Below are positions 8,238 to 16,805 of a DNA stretch of 64,000 bases, in pieces. The position numbers were made by a program, and so were the translations under genes. The notes beneath the pieces were generated by a model. It searched no databases. It saw only the letters and a list, made by a program, of their open reading frames with translations, and was not told the origin of the DNA. The DNA is taken from positions 6,014,001 through 6,078,000 of the forward strand of contig NZ_CP080521.1 in NCBI RefSeq assembly GCF_019468565.1, written 5' to 3'. Numbering within the stretch: position 1 is the first letter of the stretch; every line of letters begins with the position of its first letter. Origin of the DNA: Pseudonocardia sp. DSM 110487 (GTDB lineage: Bacteria > Actinomycetota > Actinomycetes > Mycobacteriales > Pseudonocardiaceae).

Positions 8238-9284
8238 GTGCGCAACCGCAGGCTCGTCACCGCGCTGGCCCTCACCGCTGCCGTCAGCTTCAGCGCCACC
8301 GGGTGCTTCGCCACCGTCGGCGGGGGCTCGGCCGCGGGCGGCACCGTCGTGTTCAGCAACACCGGTGGAGCGCTCGCCGCGATCTTCGCCGAGACCGCCT
8401 ACAAGGAGCTCGCATCAGAGGGCATCCAGGTGGCCGAGGAGTCCCCCAACAACGAGGCCAAGCTGACGGCGATGGTCGAGTCCGGCTCCCCCACCTGGGA
8501 CGTCTTCTACTCCTCGCCCTACCGCACCGTGGCCAAGTGCGACGTGCTGTTCGAGAAGCTGGACAAGTCCAGGATCAACACCGCCGGGCTCGACCCCGCG
8601 CAGGTCACCGACTGCGGGGTGCCGGTGCTGAAGTCCGCGTTCCTGCTGGTCTACAACGCCGACAAGTACGGCGACCGGCCGCCGCAGAGCTGGGCCGACT
8701 TCTACGACACCACCAACTTCCCGGGCACCCGCGGGATCATGAACTACGCCAAGGACGCCGGGATGGAAACGGCGCTGCTCGCCGCGGGCGCGCCCGGCGA
8801 CCAGCTCTACCCCCTCGACTACGAGCGCGCATTCGCCACGCTCGACAAGATCCGGCCCTCGGTGCGGTTCTACGACACCGGTGCACAGCAGACCCAGGCG
8901 CTCGAGTCCGGTGAGGTCGACATGATGCTGGCCTGGCCGGGGCGCGCCTACGAGGCGGCGAAGAACGGCGCCAACCTGAAGGTCGTCTGGAACCAGCCGC
9001 TCTACTACGAGGACTCGCTCGGCATCGTGAAGGGCGCCAAGAACCTCGACGCGGCGTACGCGCTGATCAACGCACTGGTCGACGTCCCGACCCAGGAGCT
9101 CATCATGCAGCGCCAGCCCTACGGCTCGCCCAACGCCAACGCGAAGCCCTCCGCCGACCCGCTGATCAACTCCTTCATCGCCACCAGCAACGTCACCGGC
9201 ACGGAGGTGCAGCGCGACAACGAGTGGTGGGCGGCGAACCTCGACGAGGCCACCCGGCAGTGGACGGAGTGGGTGAACAGGTGA
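8238..9284 (+). CDS. ABC transporter substrate-binding lipoprotein (spermidine/iron type)
   Basis: A 348-residue extracytoplasmic binding protein. I chose GTG 8238, preceded by gaaggtgg; it gives a basic start (RNRR), a hydrophobic stretch and a lipobox ending at Cys23 (FSATGC). The mature part has the type 2 periplasmic-binding fold pattern (VVFSNTGGALAAIFAETAYK; VMLAWPGRAYEA-like hinge region). It delivers substrate to the PotBC/PotA-like proteins encoded divergently. Its stop overlaps the first dimethylformamidase-like gene (GTGA), tying uptake to that enzyme. Confidence 0.92.
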   Translation: MRNRRLVTALALTAAVSFSATGCFATVGGGSAAGGTVVFSNTGGALAAIFAETAYKELASEGIQVAEESPNNEAKLTAMVESGSPTWDVFYSSPYRTVAKCDVLFEKLDKSRINTAGLDPAQVTDCGVPVLKSAFLLVYNADKYGDRPPQSWADFYDTTNFPGTRGIMNYAKDAGMETALLAAGAPGDQLYPLDYERAFATLDKIRPSVRFYDTGAQQTQALESGEVDMMLAWPGRAYEAAKNGANLKVVWNQPLYYEDSLGIVKGAKNLDAAYALINALVDVPTQELIMQRQPYGSPNANAKPSADPLINSFIATSNVTGTEVQRDNEWWAANLDEATRQWTEWVNR

Positions 9285-11497
9285 GGTTGCTCGGCTACGG
9301 CGACCGGCTCTCCGCCCCCGCGGGCGGGCGCATCGAGTTCAAGGTCAGCAGCGAGCTCCCGGAGTTCACGCCCTCCCTGGTGCGGCTACGCCGCGGCGGC
9401 TCCCCGGTGCACGAGTCCGACCTCCTGGAGCAGGAGGTCATCGCGGACCTCCCGGCGACGGTGCCCGGACGCGTCCAGGTGGCCCGCGCAGGCTCCTACG
9501 TCGAGGCGCCACTGCGTCCGGGCGCCGAGGTGTCCGGCGCCGGGCTCGCGGTCTGGCTGCTCCCCACCCGGCTGGACGGCGACCGGGAGCAGACCGTGCT
9601 CGCGCTCACCGCGCCCGGCTACCTGCTGTCCGTTTCGGCGCGCGGGTGCACGCTGCGCGACGCGGGTGGAACCGAGCTGGCCCGCCTCGCCGTGGCCCCG
9701 GTCGAACGCCAGTGGTCGTTCCTCGCGGCGACGATCTCCCCCGCCGGCGAGGTCCGGCTTGCCTTGCACCGCCCGGGAGGTGCTGCCCCGCGGGTTCAGG
9801 AAAGCCACATTCAGGGCCTCCAAGGCCAGGAAAGTGGCTTTCCTGAACCTCGGGGGACGGGCTCGTGGAGGCTCCGGGTCGGCGCCGGCCCGCGCGGGGG
9901 CTTCTTCAACGGCCGGGTGGCTCGGCCGGTCGTGTCCGCCACGAGCTGGACCGCCGACACGACCGACCGGCTCGCCGCGGGCGAGGACGCGGTCGCGCTC
10001 CTGGGCACCGACGGCGTCAGCGCCCTCGCGCTCGGCCGGGACCCCGCGGCCACCGCGGTGGCCGACGACGGGTCGCTCACCGCGGGCGGCACCGTCGTGA
10101 ACCGGCCGGCGAGCGCAGTGCCCGGGCCGTTCTGGCGCTTCCGCGAGACCGACTTCCGGCGCGTGCCGGACGAGTACGACGCCCTGCACCTGCACGAGGA
10201 CGACCTCGACGACGCCGGATGGGAGACCGATGTCGTCCTCACCGTTCCGGCCGATGCAGCCAGCGGCGCCTACGCCCTGAAGATCCGTGCGGGCGACCAC
10301 GTCGAGCGCATCCCGTTCGTCGTCACCCCGCCCGACGGCGCTCCCCCGGCCCCGGTTCTCGTGGTGCTGCCGACCTGGACCTACCTCGCCTACGCGAACT
10401 GGCGCACCTACGCCGAGTTCGAGGAGGAGCGGGTCGCGCTCTACGGGGAGCGCCGCGGCGTGGATCCACGGGACCGCTGGCTGGCCCGCCATCCGGAGCT
10501 GGGCAAGTCGCTCTACGACGTGCACACCGACGGCAGCGGCGTCATGTACTCCTCCCGGTTGCGGCCGATGGTCAACATCCGCCCGGACTACTTCACGCCC
10601 ACGACCCGCGGGTTGCGCCACTTCGCGCAGGACCTGTCGCTGCTGGACTGGCTCGACCGCCGCGGCGAGGACTACGCGGTGATCACCGACGACGAGATTG
10701 AAGACCGCGGCCCGGACGCGCTCGCCGGGCACCGCGTTGTGATCACGGGCAGCCACCCCGAGTACTCGTCGGCCCGGATGCTCGACGCCTACCAGGCCCA
10801 CGTCGAGTCCGGCGGCCGGCTGATGTACCTCGGCGGCAACGGCTTCTACCACGTGACGGCCCGCCACCCGGGACCGTCAGGGGCGATCGAGATCCGCCGC
10901 GCCCGGGGCAGTCAGACGGCGTGGGCCAGCGGGGCGGGCGAGGAACACCTGTCCGGGACCGGCGAGCCCGGCGGGCTGTGGCGGTGGCGCGGCCGGGCAC
11001 CGCAGCGCCAGTTCGGCGTAGGCATGACGGCACAGGGATTCGACAAGGCGAGCGGCTACCGCCGGACCCCGCAGAGCCGCTCCGATGCGGTCGCATGGGT
11101 CTTCGACGGCGTGGACGTGGGCGTCGGCGAGATCTTCGGTGACCACGGGCCCGGCCTCGGCGGGGCCGCGGGCGACGAGATCGACCGCGCCGACGTCGCG
11201 CTGGGCACCCCGGCCGACGCCGTCGTGCTGGCGAGCTCCGTAAGGCACTCCGCGAGCATCGTCCTGGTCCCCGACGACAAGACGATCTCCTATGCCGTGC
11301 CCACCGCACCCGATCCCCGGGTGCGGTCCGACATCGTCATCTTCGGCCGACCCGGCGGCGGCGCGGTCTTCGCAGTGGGCTCCATCGCCTGGTCCGCCGC
11401 GATGACCCACAAGGGCGGCGACAACGACGTCTCCCGGATCACCGCCAACGTCCTGGACCGCTTCCGCGACCACGCCGACCCGGTGGCCGGCGCATGA
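9281..11497 (+). CDS. N,N-dimethylformamidase large-subunit-like protein, copy 1
   Basis: A 738-residue protein resembling DmfA2, the catalytic large subunit of N,N-dimethylformamidase, an amide-hydrolysing enzyme with mononuclear iron. An N-terminal beta domain is followed by a LamG-like segment (about 85-220, VERQWSFLAATISPAGE to NGRVARPVV). The catalytic-type domain (about 355-640) has LPTWTYLAYANW, NIRPDYFTPTTRG, ITGSHPEYSS and YLGGNGFYHVT. The reported iron ligands are two Tyr and one Glu; candidates lie in these blocks but need an alignment. The start GTG overlaps the binding-protein stop. A 57-bp palindrome is inserted in frame at 9793-9849. No small subunit gene is nearby. Confidence 0.82.
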   Translation: MRLLGYGDRLSAPAGGRIEFKVSSELPEFTPSLVRLRRGGSPVHESDLLEQEVIADLPATVPGRVQVARAGSYVEAPLRPGAEVSGAGLAVWLLPTRLDGDREQTVLALTAPGYLLSVSARGCTLRDAGGTELARLAVAPVERQWSFLAATISPAGEVRLALHRPGGAAPRVQESHIQGLQGQESGFPEPRGTGSWRLRVGAGPRGGFFNGRVARPVVSATSWTADTTDRLAAGEDAVALLGTDGVSALALGRDPAATAVADDGSLTAGGTVVNRPASAVPGPFWRFRETDFRRVPDEYDALHLHEDDLDDAGWETDVVLTVPADAASGAYALKIRAGDHVERIPFVVTPPDGAPPAPVLVVLPTWTYLAYANWRTYAEFEEERVALYGERRGVDPRDRWLARHPELGKSLYDVHTDGSGVMYSSRLRPMVNIRPDYFTPTTRGLRHFAQDLSLLDWLDRRGEDYAVITDDEIEDRGPDALAGHRVVITGSHPEYSSARMLDAYQAHVESGGRLMYLGGNGFYHVTARHPGPSGAIEIRRARGSQTAWASGAGEEHLSGTGEPGGLWRWRGRAPQRQFGVGMTAQGFDKASGYRRTPQSRSDAVAWVFDGVDVGVGEIFGDHGPGLGGAAGDEIDRADVALGTPADAVVLASSVRHSASIVLVPDDKTISYAVPTAPDPRVRSDIVIFGRPGGGAVFAVGSIAWSAAMTHKGGDNDVSRITANVLDRFRDHADPVAGA
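9793..9849. repeat. 57-bp palindromic element inside a coding region
   Basis: The arms 9793-9808 (ggttcaggaaagccac) and 9834-9849 are exact 16-bp reverse complements. Part of the interior also pairs (ggcc at 9815-9818 with ggcc at 9824-9827). The element is 57 bases, a multiple of three, has no stop in the coding frame and encodes the segment beginning RVQESHIQG. The tandem paralogue (11494-13668) has no matching palindrome at this place. It looks like an intergenic-type repeat that entered a loop of the protein. Confidence 0.8.
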
Positions 11498-13668
11498 GGA
11501 TCGTCGGTTACGCCGACCGGCTCTCCGTGCGCGCCGGGGACCCGATCGCGTTCCACGTCAGTTGCGCGCACGCGGACTACCGGCCGGAGGTCGTCCGGCT
11601 GCGGCGCGGCGGCTCGCCCCGCCACGGGCTCGCGCTCGTCGAGGAGAACGTCGTGAGCGGGCTACCGGCCCGACTGCCGGGGCGCGTGCAGAAGACCACG
11701 TCCGGCTCGTTCGTCGAGGCGGGCCCGGTCGGCCCTGTGGACGAGGTCGGGCTCGCAGTGTGGTTCCTGCCCACACTCCCCGGCACCGGCCCCCGGCCGC
11801 TTGTGGCCGTCGGGGACCTGGTCCTCGAGGTCTCCGCCGCTGGGATCGGATTGCGCCGCGGCTCGGCCGGGCTGGCCGTCCTCGACGCCCCGCCCGTCGA
11901 GCGGCAGTGGTCGTTCGCGACCGCGACCGTGGACGCCACCGGCGAGGTGCGGCTGTCACTGCACCGGCCGGGCCTGGAGCCGCACACCACGGCCGCTCAG
12001 GCGCCACCGTCCGCGGCCGGCGGGGTGCTGCGGATCGGCTCAGGCGGCACGGTGACCGGCGGGCTCGGCGCGACGTTCAACGGGAAGGTCGCCCGCCCGG
12101 TCGTCGCCGCGACCGCCTGGCCCGCGACGACGACGGCGGCGCTGGCGGCCGGCGCCAACCCGCTCACCCTGCTCGACCCGGCCACGACCAGCGCGCTCGA
12201 CCTCGCAGCCGACCCCGGCGGCACCCGCGTGCCCGACCGCGGCGGGCTCACCGGCGGCGCGCTGATCAGGCACCTCCCCACCCGCGGCGTGCCCGGGCCG
12301 TTCTGGACCGGCGCGGAGGCCGACTTCCGCCGCGCCCCGGACGAGTTCGACGCGCTGCACCTGCACGACGACGACCTCGCCGACGCAGGTTGGGAACCGG
12401 ATCTCAGCTGGGATGTCCCTACCGACCTGCCCAGCGGCGTCTACGCCCTGAAGACGACCGCGGGGGACGACGTCGACCGGATCCCGTTCGTCGTCACCCC
12501 GGCCCGGCACGAGGCGCCGGTGCTCGTGGTGCTGCCCACCTGGACCTACCTCGCCTACGCGAACTGGCGCACCTACGCCGAGTACGAAGCCGAGCGGCTG
12601 GTGATCTACGGGGAGGCGCGGGGGATCGACGAGCGGGACCGCTGGCTGGTCGCGCATCCTGAGTTCGGTCGCTCGCTCTACGACGTGCACACCGACGGCA
12701 GCGGGGTCTGCCACTCCAGCCCGCTGCGCCCGATCGTCAACATCCGGCCCGACTACTACACCCCCACCACCCGCGGGTTCCGCCACTACGCGCAGGACCT
12801 GCTGCTGCTCGACTGGCTCGACCGGCGCGGCGAGCACTACGCCGTCGTCACCGACGACGAGATCGAGCGGGAGGGAGCGGACCTGCTCTCCCGCTACGAC
12901 GTGGTGCTCACCGGCAGCCACCCCGAGTACTGCTCGGCGGGCATGCTCGACGCCTACCTGGCGTACACGCACGCCGGCGGGCGGCTGATGTACCTGGGCG
13001 GCAACGGCTTCTACCAGGTCACCGCCCGGCACCCGGGTCACCCGGACTCGGTGGAGATCCGCCGCGGCCACGCGGGCGTGGCCACCTGGGTGTCCGACCC
13101 CGGCGAGGAGCACCTCGCGGCGACCGGCGAGCGGGGCGGGCTGTGGCGGATGCGCGGGCGCGCGCCGAACCTGCTGGCCGGCGTCGGGTTCACCGCGCAG
13201 GGCTTCGACTCCGGGTACGGCTACGCCCGCACCGAGGCGAGCGCGGACCCGTCGGTCTCGTGGGTGTTCGAGGGTGTGCCCGCCGGCGTCGGTGACGTCT
13301 TCGGCGTCGAGGGGCCCGGCCTGGGCGGCGCCGCCGGTGACGAGCTGGACCGCGCCGACGTCACGCTCGGGACACCGGCCGACGCCGTCGTGCTGGCCTC
13401 GTCCGTCGGGCACTCGGACAAGATCGCGCTGGTGCCCGAGGAGGCCGACCACGGCTACGCCGCGCCCCCGCCCGGCATCCACCCCAAGGTCCGCGCCGAC
13501 GTCGTCCTCTTCGCGCGGCCCGGCGGCGGGGCCGTGTTCTCCGTCGGCTCGATCGCCTGGTCGAACGCGATGACGCACAAGGACGGCGACAACGACGTTT
13601 CGCGGATCACCGCCAACGTCCTCGACCGGTTCCGGGACGAGCCCGGCCCGGTAATCGGCGAGCAGTAA
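11494..13668 (+). CDS. N,N-dimethylformamidase large-subunit-like protein, copy 2
   Basis: A 724-residue paralogue of the preceding gene, colinear over its whole length. The N-terminal block is VGYADRLSVRAGDPIAF. The LamG-like part spans about 80-210. The catalytic-type part has LPTWTYLAYANW (about 342), NIRPDYYTPTTRGFRHY (about 415), LTGSHPEYCSAG (about 473) and YLGGNGFYQVT (about 499). ATG 11494 overlaps the TGA of copy 1. Two full-length large-subunit-like proteins in series suggest a hetero-oligomer or two substrate specificities; this is inference. The family hydrolyses a carboxamide C-N bond; the real substrate is unknown. Confidence 0.82.
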   Translation: MRIVGYADRLSVRAGDPIAFHVSCAHADYRPEVVRLRRGGSPRHGLALVEENVVSGLPARLPGRVQKTTSGSFVEAGPVGPVDEVGLAVWFLPTLPGTGPRPLVAVGDLVLEVSAAGIGLRRGSAGLAVLDAPPVERQWSFATATVDATGEVRLSLHRPGLEPHTTAAQAPPSAAGGVLRIGSGGTVTGGLGATFNGKVARPVVAATAWPATTTAALAAGANPLTLLDPATTSALDLAADPGGTRVPDRGGLTGGALIRHLPTRGVPGPFWTGAEADFRRAPDEFDALHLHDDDLADAGWEPDLSWDVPTDLPSGVYALKTTAGDDVDRIPFVVTPARHEAPVLVVLPTWTYLAYANWRTYAEYEAERLVIYGEARGIDERDRWLVAHPEFGRSLYDVHTDGSGVCHSSPLRPIVNIRPDYYTPTTRGFRHYAQDLLLLDWLDRRGEHYAVVTDDEIEREGADLLSRYDVVLTGSHPEYCSAGMLDAYLAYTHAGGRLMYLGGNGFYQVTARHPGHPDSVEIRRGHAGVATWVSDPGEEHLAATGERGGLWRMRGRAPNLLAGVGFTAQGFDSGYGYARTEASADPSVSWVFEGVPAGVGDVFGVEGPGLGGAAGDELDRADVTLGTPADAVVLASSVGHSDKIALVPEEADHGYAAPPPGIHPKVRADVVLFARPGGGAVFSVGSIAWSNAMTHKDGDNDVSRITANVLDRFRDEPGPVIGEQ

Positions 13669-13677
13669 GGAGCAGGA

Positions 13678-14520
13678 GTGCCACTCACCAGCACCGACAA
13701 GGTGGCACACCTCGCCGATCGGGCGAGGTTCGTGCGCACCGAGACCGTCCGGCTCACCCGGATCGCGGGAGCAGGCCATTACAGCGCCGTGTTCTCCTGC
13801 GCGGAACTCTTCGCCGTCCTCTACTACGCACAGCTGCGCCTTGACCCGTCCCGCCCGGATTGGCCGGACCGCGACCGGTTCGTGCTCAGCAAGGGGCACG
13901 CGGCCATCGGCCTGTACCCGGTGCTCGCCGACCTCGGCTTCTTCGACCCGTCCGAGCTGGACACCTACACGCGCCTGGGCAGCCCGTTCGGCGACCACCC
14001 CGACATGCGCCGCATCCCCGGCGTCGACTTCTCCTCCGGCTCGCTCGGGCACGGCCTGTCGATCGCCGCGGGCATGGCCCTCGCGGGGCGGATGTCCGGG
14101 TCCGACCACCGCACCTACTGCATGCTCGGCGACGGCGAGCTGGCCGAGGGCCAGATCTGGGAGGCCGCCATGTCGGCCGGGCACTTCCGGCTCGGCAACC
14201 TCGTCGCGATCGTGGACGCCAACCAGCTCGGCATCGACGGCTTCGTCCGCGACGTCATGGCCGCCGAGCCCATCGACCGGCGCTTCGCCGCGTTCGGCTG
14301 GCAGACCCACCGCGTCGACGGCCATGACATCCCCGCCCTGCTGGAGCTGTTCGCCGGTCTACCGGGCGCCGCGGACGGCCCGCCGCAGCTCGTCGTCGCG
14401 GACACCGTGAAGGGCAAGGGGGTGGCCCGGATGGAGCTCTCCCCCGACTGGCACGTCGGCAACCTCGCCGGCGCCGACTACGACGACGTGCTGGCCGAAC
14501 TCGGACAGGAGCGCGCATGA
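13678..14520 (+). CDS. transketolase N-terminal half (split transketolase, subunit A)
   Basis: 280 residues covering the thiamine-diphosphate pyrophosphate-binding domain. The ThDP/metal motif is visible as GDGELAEGQIWEAAMSAG ... IVDANQLG, and substrate-side residues as SKGHAAIGLYPVLADLG and FSSGSLGHGLSIAAGMAL. It starts at GTG 13678, preceded by aaggagcagga. Its stop overlaps the start of the C-terminal half. Split transketolases occur in specialised catabolic clusters (for example apulose-4-phosphate and 6-deoxy-6-sulfofructose transketolases) rather than in the pentose phosphate pathway. So a dedicated two-carbon transfer step is likely here. Confidence 0.92.
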   Translation: MPLTSTDKVAHLADRARFVRTETVRLTRIAGAGHYSAVFSCAELFAVLYYAQLRLDPSRPDWPDRDRFVLSKGHAAIGLYPVLADLGFFDPSELDTYTRLGSPFGDHPDMRRIPGVDFSSGSLGHGLSIAAGMALAGRMSGSDHRTYCMLGDGELAEGQIWEAAMSAGHFRLGNLVAIVDANQLGIDGFVRDVMAAEPIDRRFAAFGWQTHRVDGHDIPALLELFAGLPGAADGPPQLVVADTVKGKGVARMELSPDWHVGNLAGADYDDVLAELGQERA

Positions 14521-15548
14521 GCACCCAGGACCAGTCCGAGCTGTTCAACGGCACGGCGAACGTCGGTCTGAAGGACACCCGCTCCGTCGACGGCACCGAC
14601 ACCCGGGCGATCCCGGCGTTCGTCTTCGGCGAGGAGCTCGCCCACCTCGCCGACCACGACCCACGCATCGTCGTGCTCACCGCCGATCTCGCCCGCTCCA
14701 ACCGGGCCACCGACTTCGCCGCCCGGCACCCGGAGCGGTTCGTCAACGTCGGGATCGCCGAGAAGAACATGATCACCATGGCCGCGGGCATGGCCGCGTC
14801 CGGCTACATCCCGTTCGCGGCGACCTTCGGCGCGTTCGCCGCGCTGCTGGGGGCCGAGCAGATCCGCACCGACTGCGCCTACCCCGGCATGCCCGTGCGG
14901 GTCGTCGGCCACCACTCCGGGATGTCCATGGGCTTCTACGGCACGAGCCACCACAGCCTGGAAGACCTCGGGATGATGCGCTGCATCGCCGACCTGACCG
15001 TCGTCTGCGCCACCGACGCCAACCACCTGCGCGCACTCCTGCGCCTGTCGCTCGACCACCCGGGCGCGATGTACATCCGGCTCGGCCGGGGCCGCGACCC
15101 GCAGGTCTACGACGAGGTGCCGGACCTGGCGATCGGGCGGGCCGAGACCGTCCGCGACGGCACCGACCTGACGATCATCGCGACCGGCTCCGAGGTGCAC
15201 CCCGCGCTGCAAGCCGCCGACGAGCTCGCCGGCGCGGGCGTCTCCACCCGGGTCGTCGACATGTTCACCGTCGCCCCGCTGGACCGCGCCGCCGTGCTCG
15301 ACGCCGCGCGCTCCACCGGCGCCGTCCTCACCGTGGAGGAGGGCAACGTCACCGGCGGCCTGGGCAGTGCGGTCGCCGAGTGCCTGTTCGAGGCCGGCGC
15401 ACGGGTCCCGTTCCGCCGCCACGGCGTGTCCGACGAGCACGTGCCCGTCGGACCGCCCGCCGCGCTCTACGCCCACTACCGCCTCGACGGGCCCGGCATC
15501 GCCCGCATCGCCCGTGAGCTGCTCGACTCCAGCAAGGGAACCCCATGA
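14517..15548 (+). CDS. transketolase C-terminal half (split transketolase, subunit B)
   Basis: 343 residues with the pyrimidine-binding domain and the C-terminal transketolase domain. NVGIAEKNMITMAAGMAA contains the ThDP-activating Glu, GMSMGFYGTSHHSLEDLGMM follows, and the C-terminal domain is the stretch around VVDMFTVAPLDRAAVL. About 45 extra residues precede the usual start. ATG 14517 overlaps the TGA of subunit A, which keeps the two halves stoichiometric. The next gene (aminotransferase) is again coupled by a 4-base overlap. Confidence 0.92.
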   Translation: MSTQDQSELFNGTANVGLKDTRSVDGTDTRAIPAFVFGEELAHLADHDPRIVVLTADLARSNRATDFAARHPERFVNVGIAEKNMITMAAGMAASGYIPFAATFGAFAALLGAEQIRTDCAYPGMPVRVVGHHSGMSMGFYGTSHHSLEDLGMMRCIADLTVVCATDANHLRALLRLSLDHPGAMYIRLGRGRDPQVYDEVPDLAIGRAETVRDGTDLTIIATGSEVHPALQAADELAGAGVSTRVVDMFTVAPLDRAAVLDAARSTGAVLTVEEGNVTGGLGSAVAECLFEAGARVPFRRHGVSDEHVPVGPPAALYAHYRLDGPGIARIARELLDSSKGTP

Positions 15549-16780
15549 CGATCGCACCCGCCTCCGTCCTCGGCGAGCACGAGCTCGCGCTGCGCGAGCG
15601 GGCTCGCCAGGTGATCCCCGGCGGGATGTACGGCCACATGTCCGTGCAGGCGTTCAGCTCCGCACACCCCCAGTTCATGGCCTCCGGCGACGGCTGCCGG
15701 GTCACCGACACCGACGGGCGGACCTACCTCGACCTGATGTGCGGCTGGGGCCCGGTCGTGCTGGGGCACCGCCACCCGGGTGTCACCGCGGCGGTACTCG
15801 ACCAGCTCGAACGCGGCGACTGCCTCGACGGCACCAGCCCCGTCGCGGTCGAGTTCGCCGAGCTGCTGGTGGACACGATCCCGTCCGCGGACTGGGCGAT
15901 GTTCTGCAAGAACGGCTCCGACGCCACGACCACCTGCATCACCATCGCGCGCGCCGCCACCGGCAGGCGGAAGCTGTTGGTCGCTCACGGCGCCTACCAC
16001 GGCGCGGTGCCGTGGTGCTCGCTGCGCGGCTCGGGCGTGACCGCCGAGGACCAGGCGCACCTGGTGCGCTACGAGTACAACGACCTGGCCTCCGCCGAGG
16101 CCGCCGCGGCCGAGGCGGGCGACGACCTCGCCGCGATCGTGGTCTGCCCGATGCGCCACGACATCAAGCGCGACCAGGAGCTCGTCGACCCCGCCTTCGC
16201 GCGCGGCCTGCGCGCGCTCGCCGACCGCACCGGCGCCGTCCTGGTCCTCGACGACGTCCGCTGCGGGTTCCGGCTCGACCTCGGCGGCAGCTGGGAGCCG
16301 CTCGGCGTCCGGCCGGACCTGTCGGCCTGGTCGAAGGCGATCGCCAACGGGCAGGCTCTGGGCGCCGTCACCGGGATCGAGGCGCTGCGCGACGCGGTCC
16401 GGACGATCTACGTCACCGGGTCGTTCTGGACCGCGGCGGTTCCACTCGCCGCCGGGCTGGCGACCCTGACCGAGCTGCGCAAGGGCGTGGCGCTGCCGGA
16501 CATGGCCCGCACCGGGGCCCGGCTCCGGGAAGGGCTCGCCGCGCAGGCCGCCGCGCACGGGTTCGAGATCCGCCAGACCGGGCCGGTGCAGATGCCGATG
16601 CTCGCGTTCGCAGGCGACGAGGACTTCCGGCTGGTCACCGCCTGGGCCGAGGCCGCGGTCGAGCGGGGGGTGTACCTGCACCCATGGCACAACTGGTTCC
16701 TGTCCGCCGCCCACACGGACGCGGACATCGACGCGATCCTCGCGCGCACGGACGAGGCGTTCGCGGCCGTGCGCGGATGA
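15545..16780 (+). CDS. class III aminotransferase, glutamate-1-semialdehyde-aminomutase-like
   Basis: 411 residues of PLP fold type I, class III. CKNGSDATTTCITIARAATG binds the cofactor phosphate, LVLDDVRCGFRLD holds the pyridine-binding Asp (about 236), and LSAWSKAIANGQALGAVTG contains the Schiff-base Lys264. The closest textbook relative is glutamate-1-semialdehyde 2,1-aminomutase, but the setting in a catabolic operon argues for an aminotransferase acting on an amine freed from the imported compound. It may instead be an isomerase moving an amino group along a short chain. Coupled to the transketolase by ATGA. Confidence 0.88.
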   Translation: MTIAPASVLGEHELALRERARQVIPGGMYGHMSVQAFSSAHPQFMASGDGCRVTDTDGRTYLDLMCGWGPVVLGHRHPGVTAAVLDQLERGDCLDGTSPVAVEFAELLVDTIPSADWAMFCKNGSDATTTCITIARAATGRRKLLVAHGAYHGAVPWCSLRGSGVTAEDQAHLVRYEYNDLASAEAAAAEAGDDLAAIVVCPMRHDIKRDQELVDPAFARGLRALADRTGAVLVLDDVRCGFRLDLGGSWEPLGVRPDLSAWSKAIANGQALGAVTGIEALRDAVRTIYVTGSFWTAAVPLAAGLATLTELRKGVALPDMARTGARLREGLAAQAAAHGFEIRQTGPVQMPMLAFAGDEDFRLVTAWAEAAVERGVYLHPWHNWFLSAAHTDADIDAILARTDEAFAAVRG

Positions 16781-16805
16781 GAGGACGCCCGGCCATACTC
16801 GGCGC

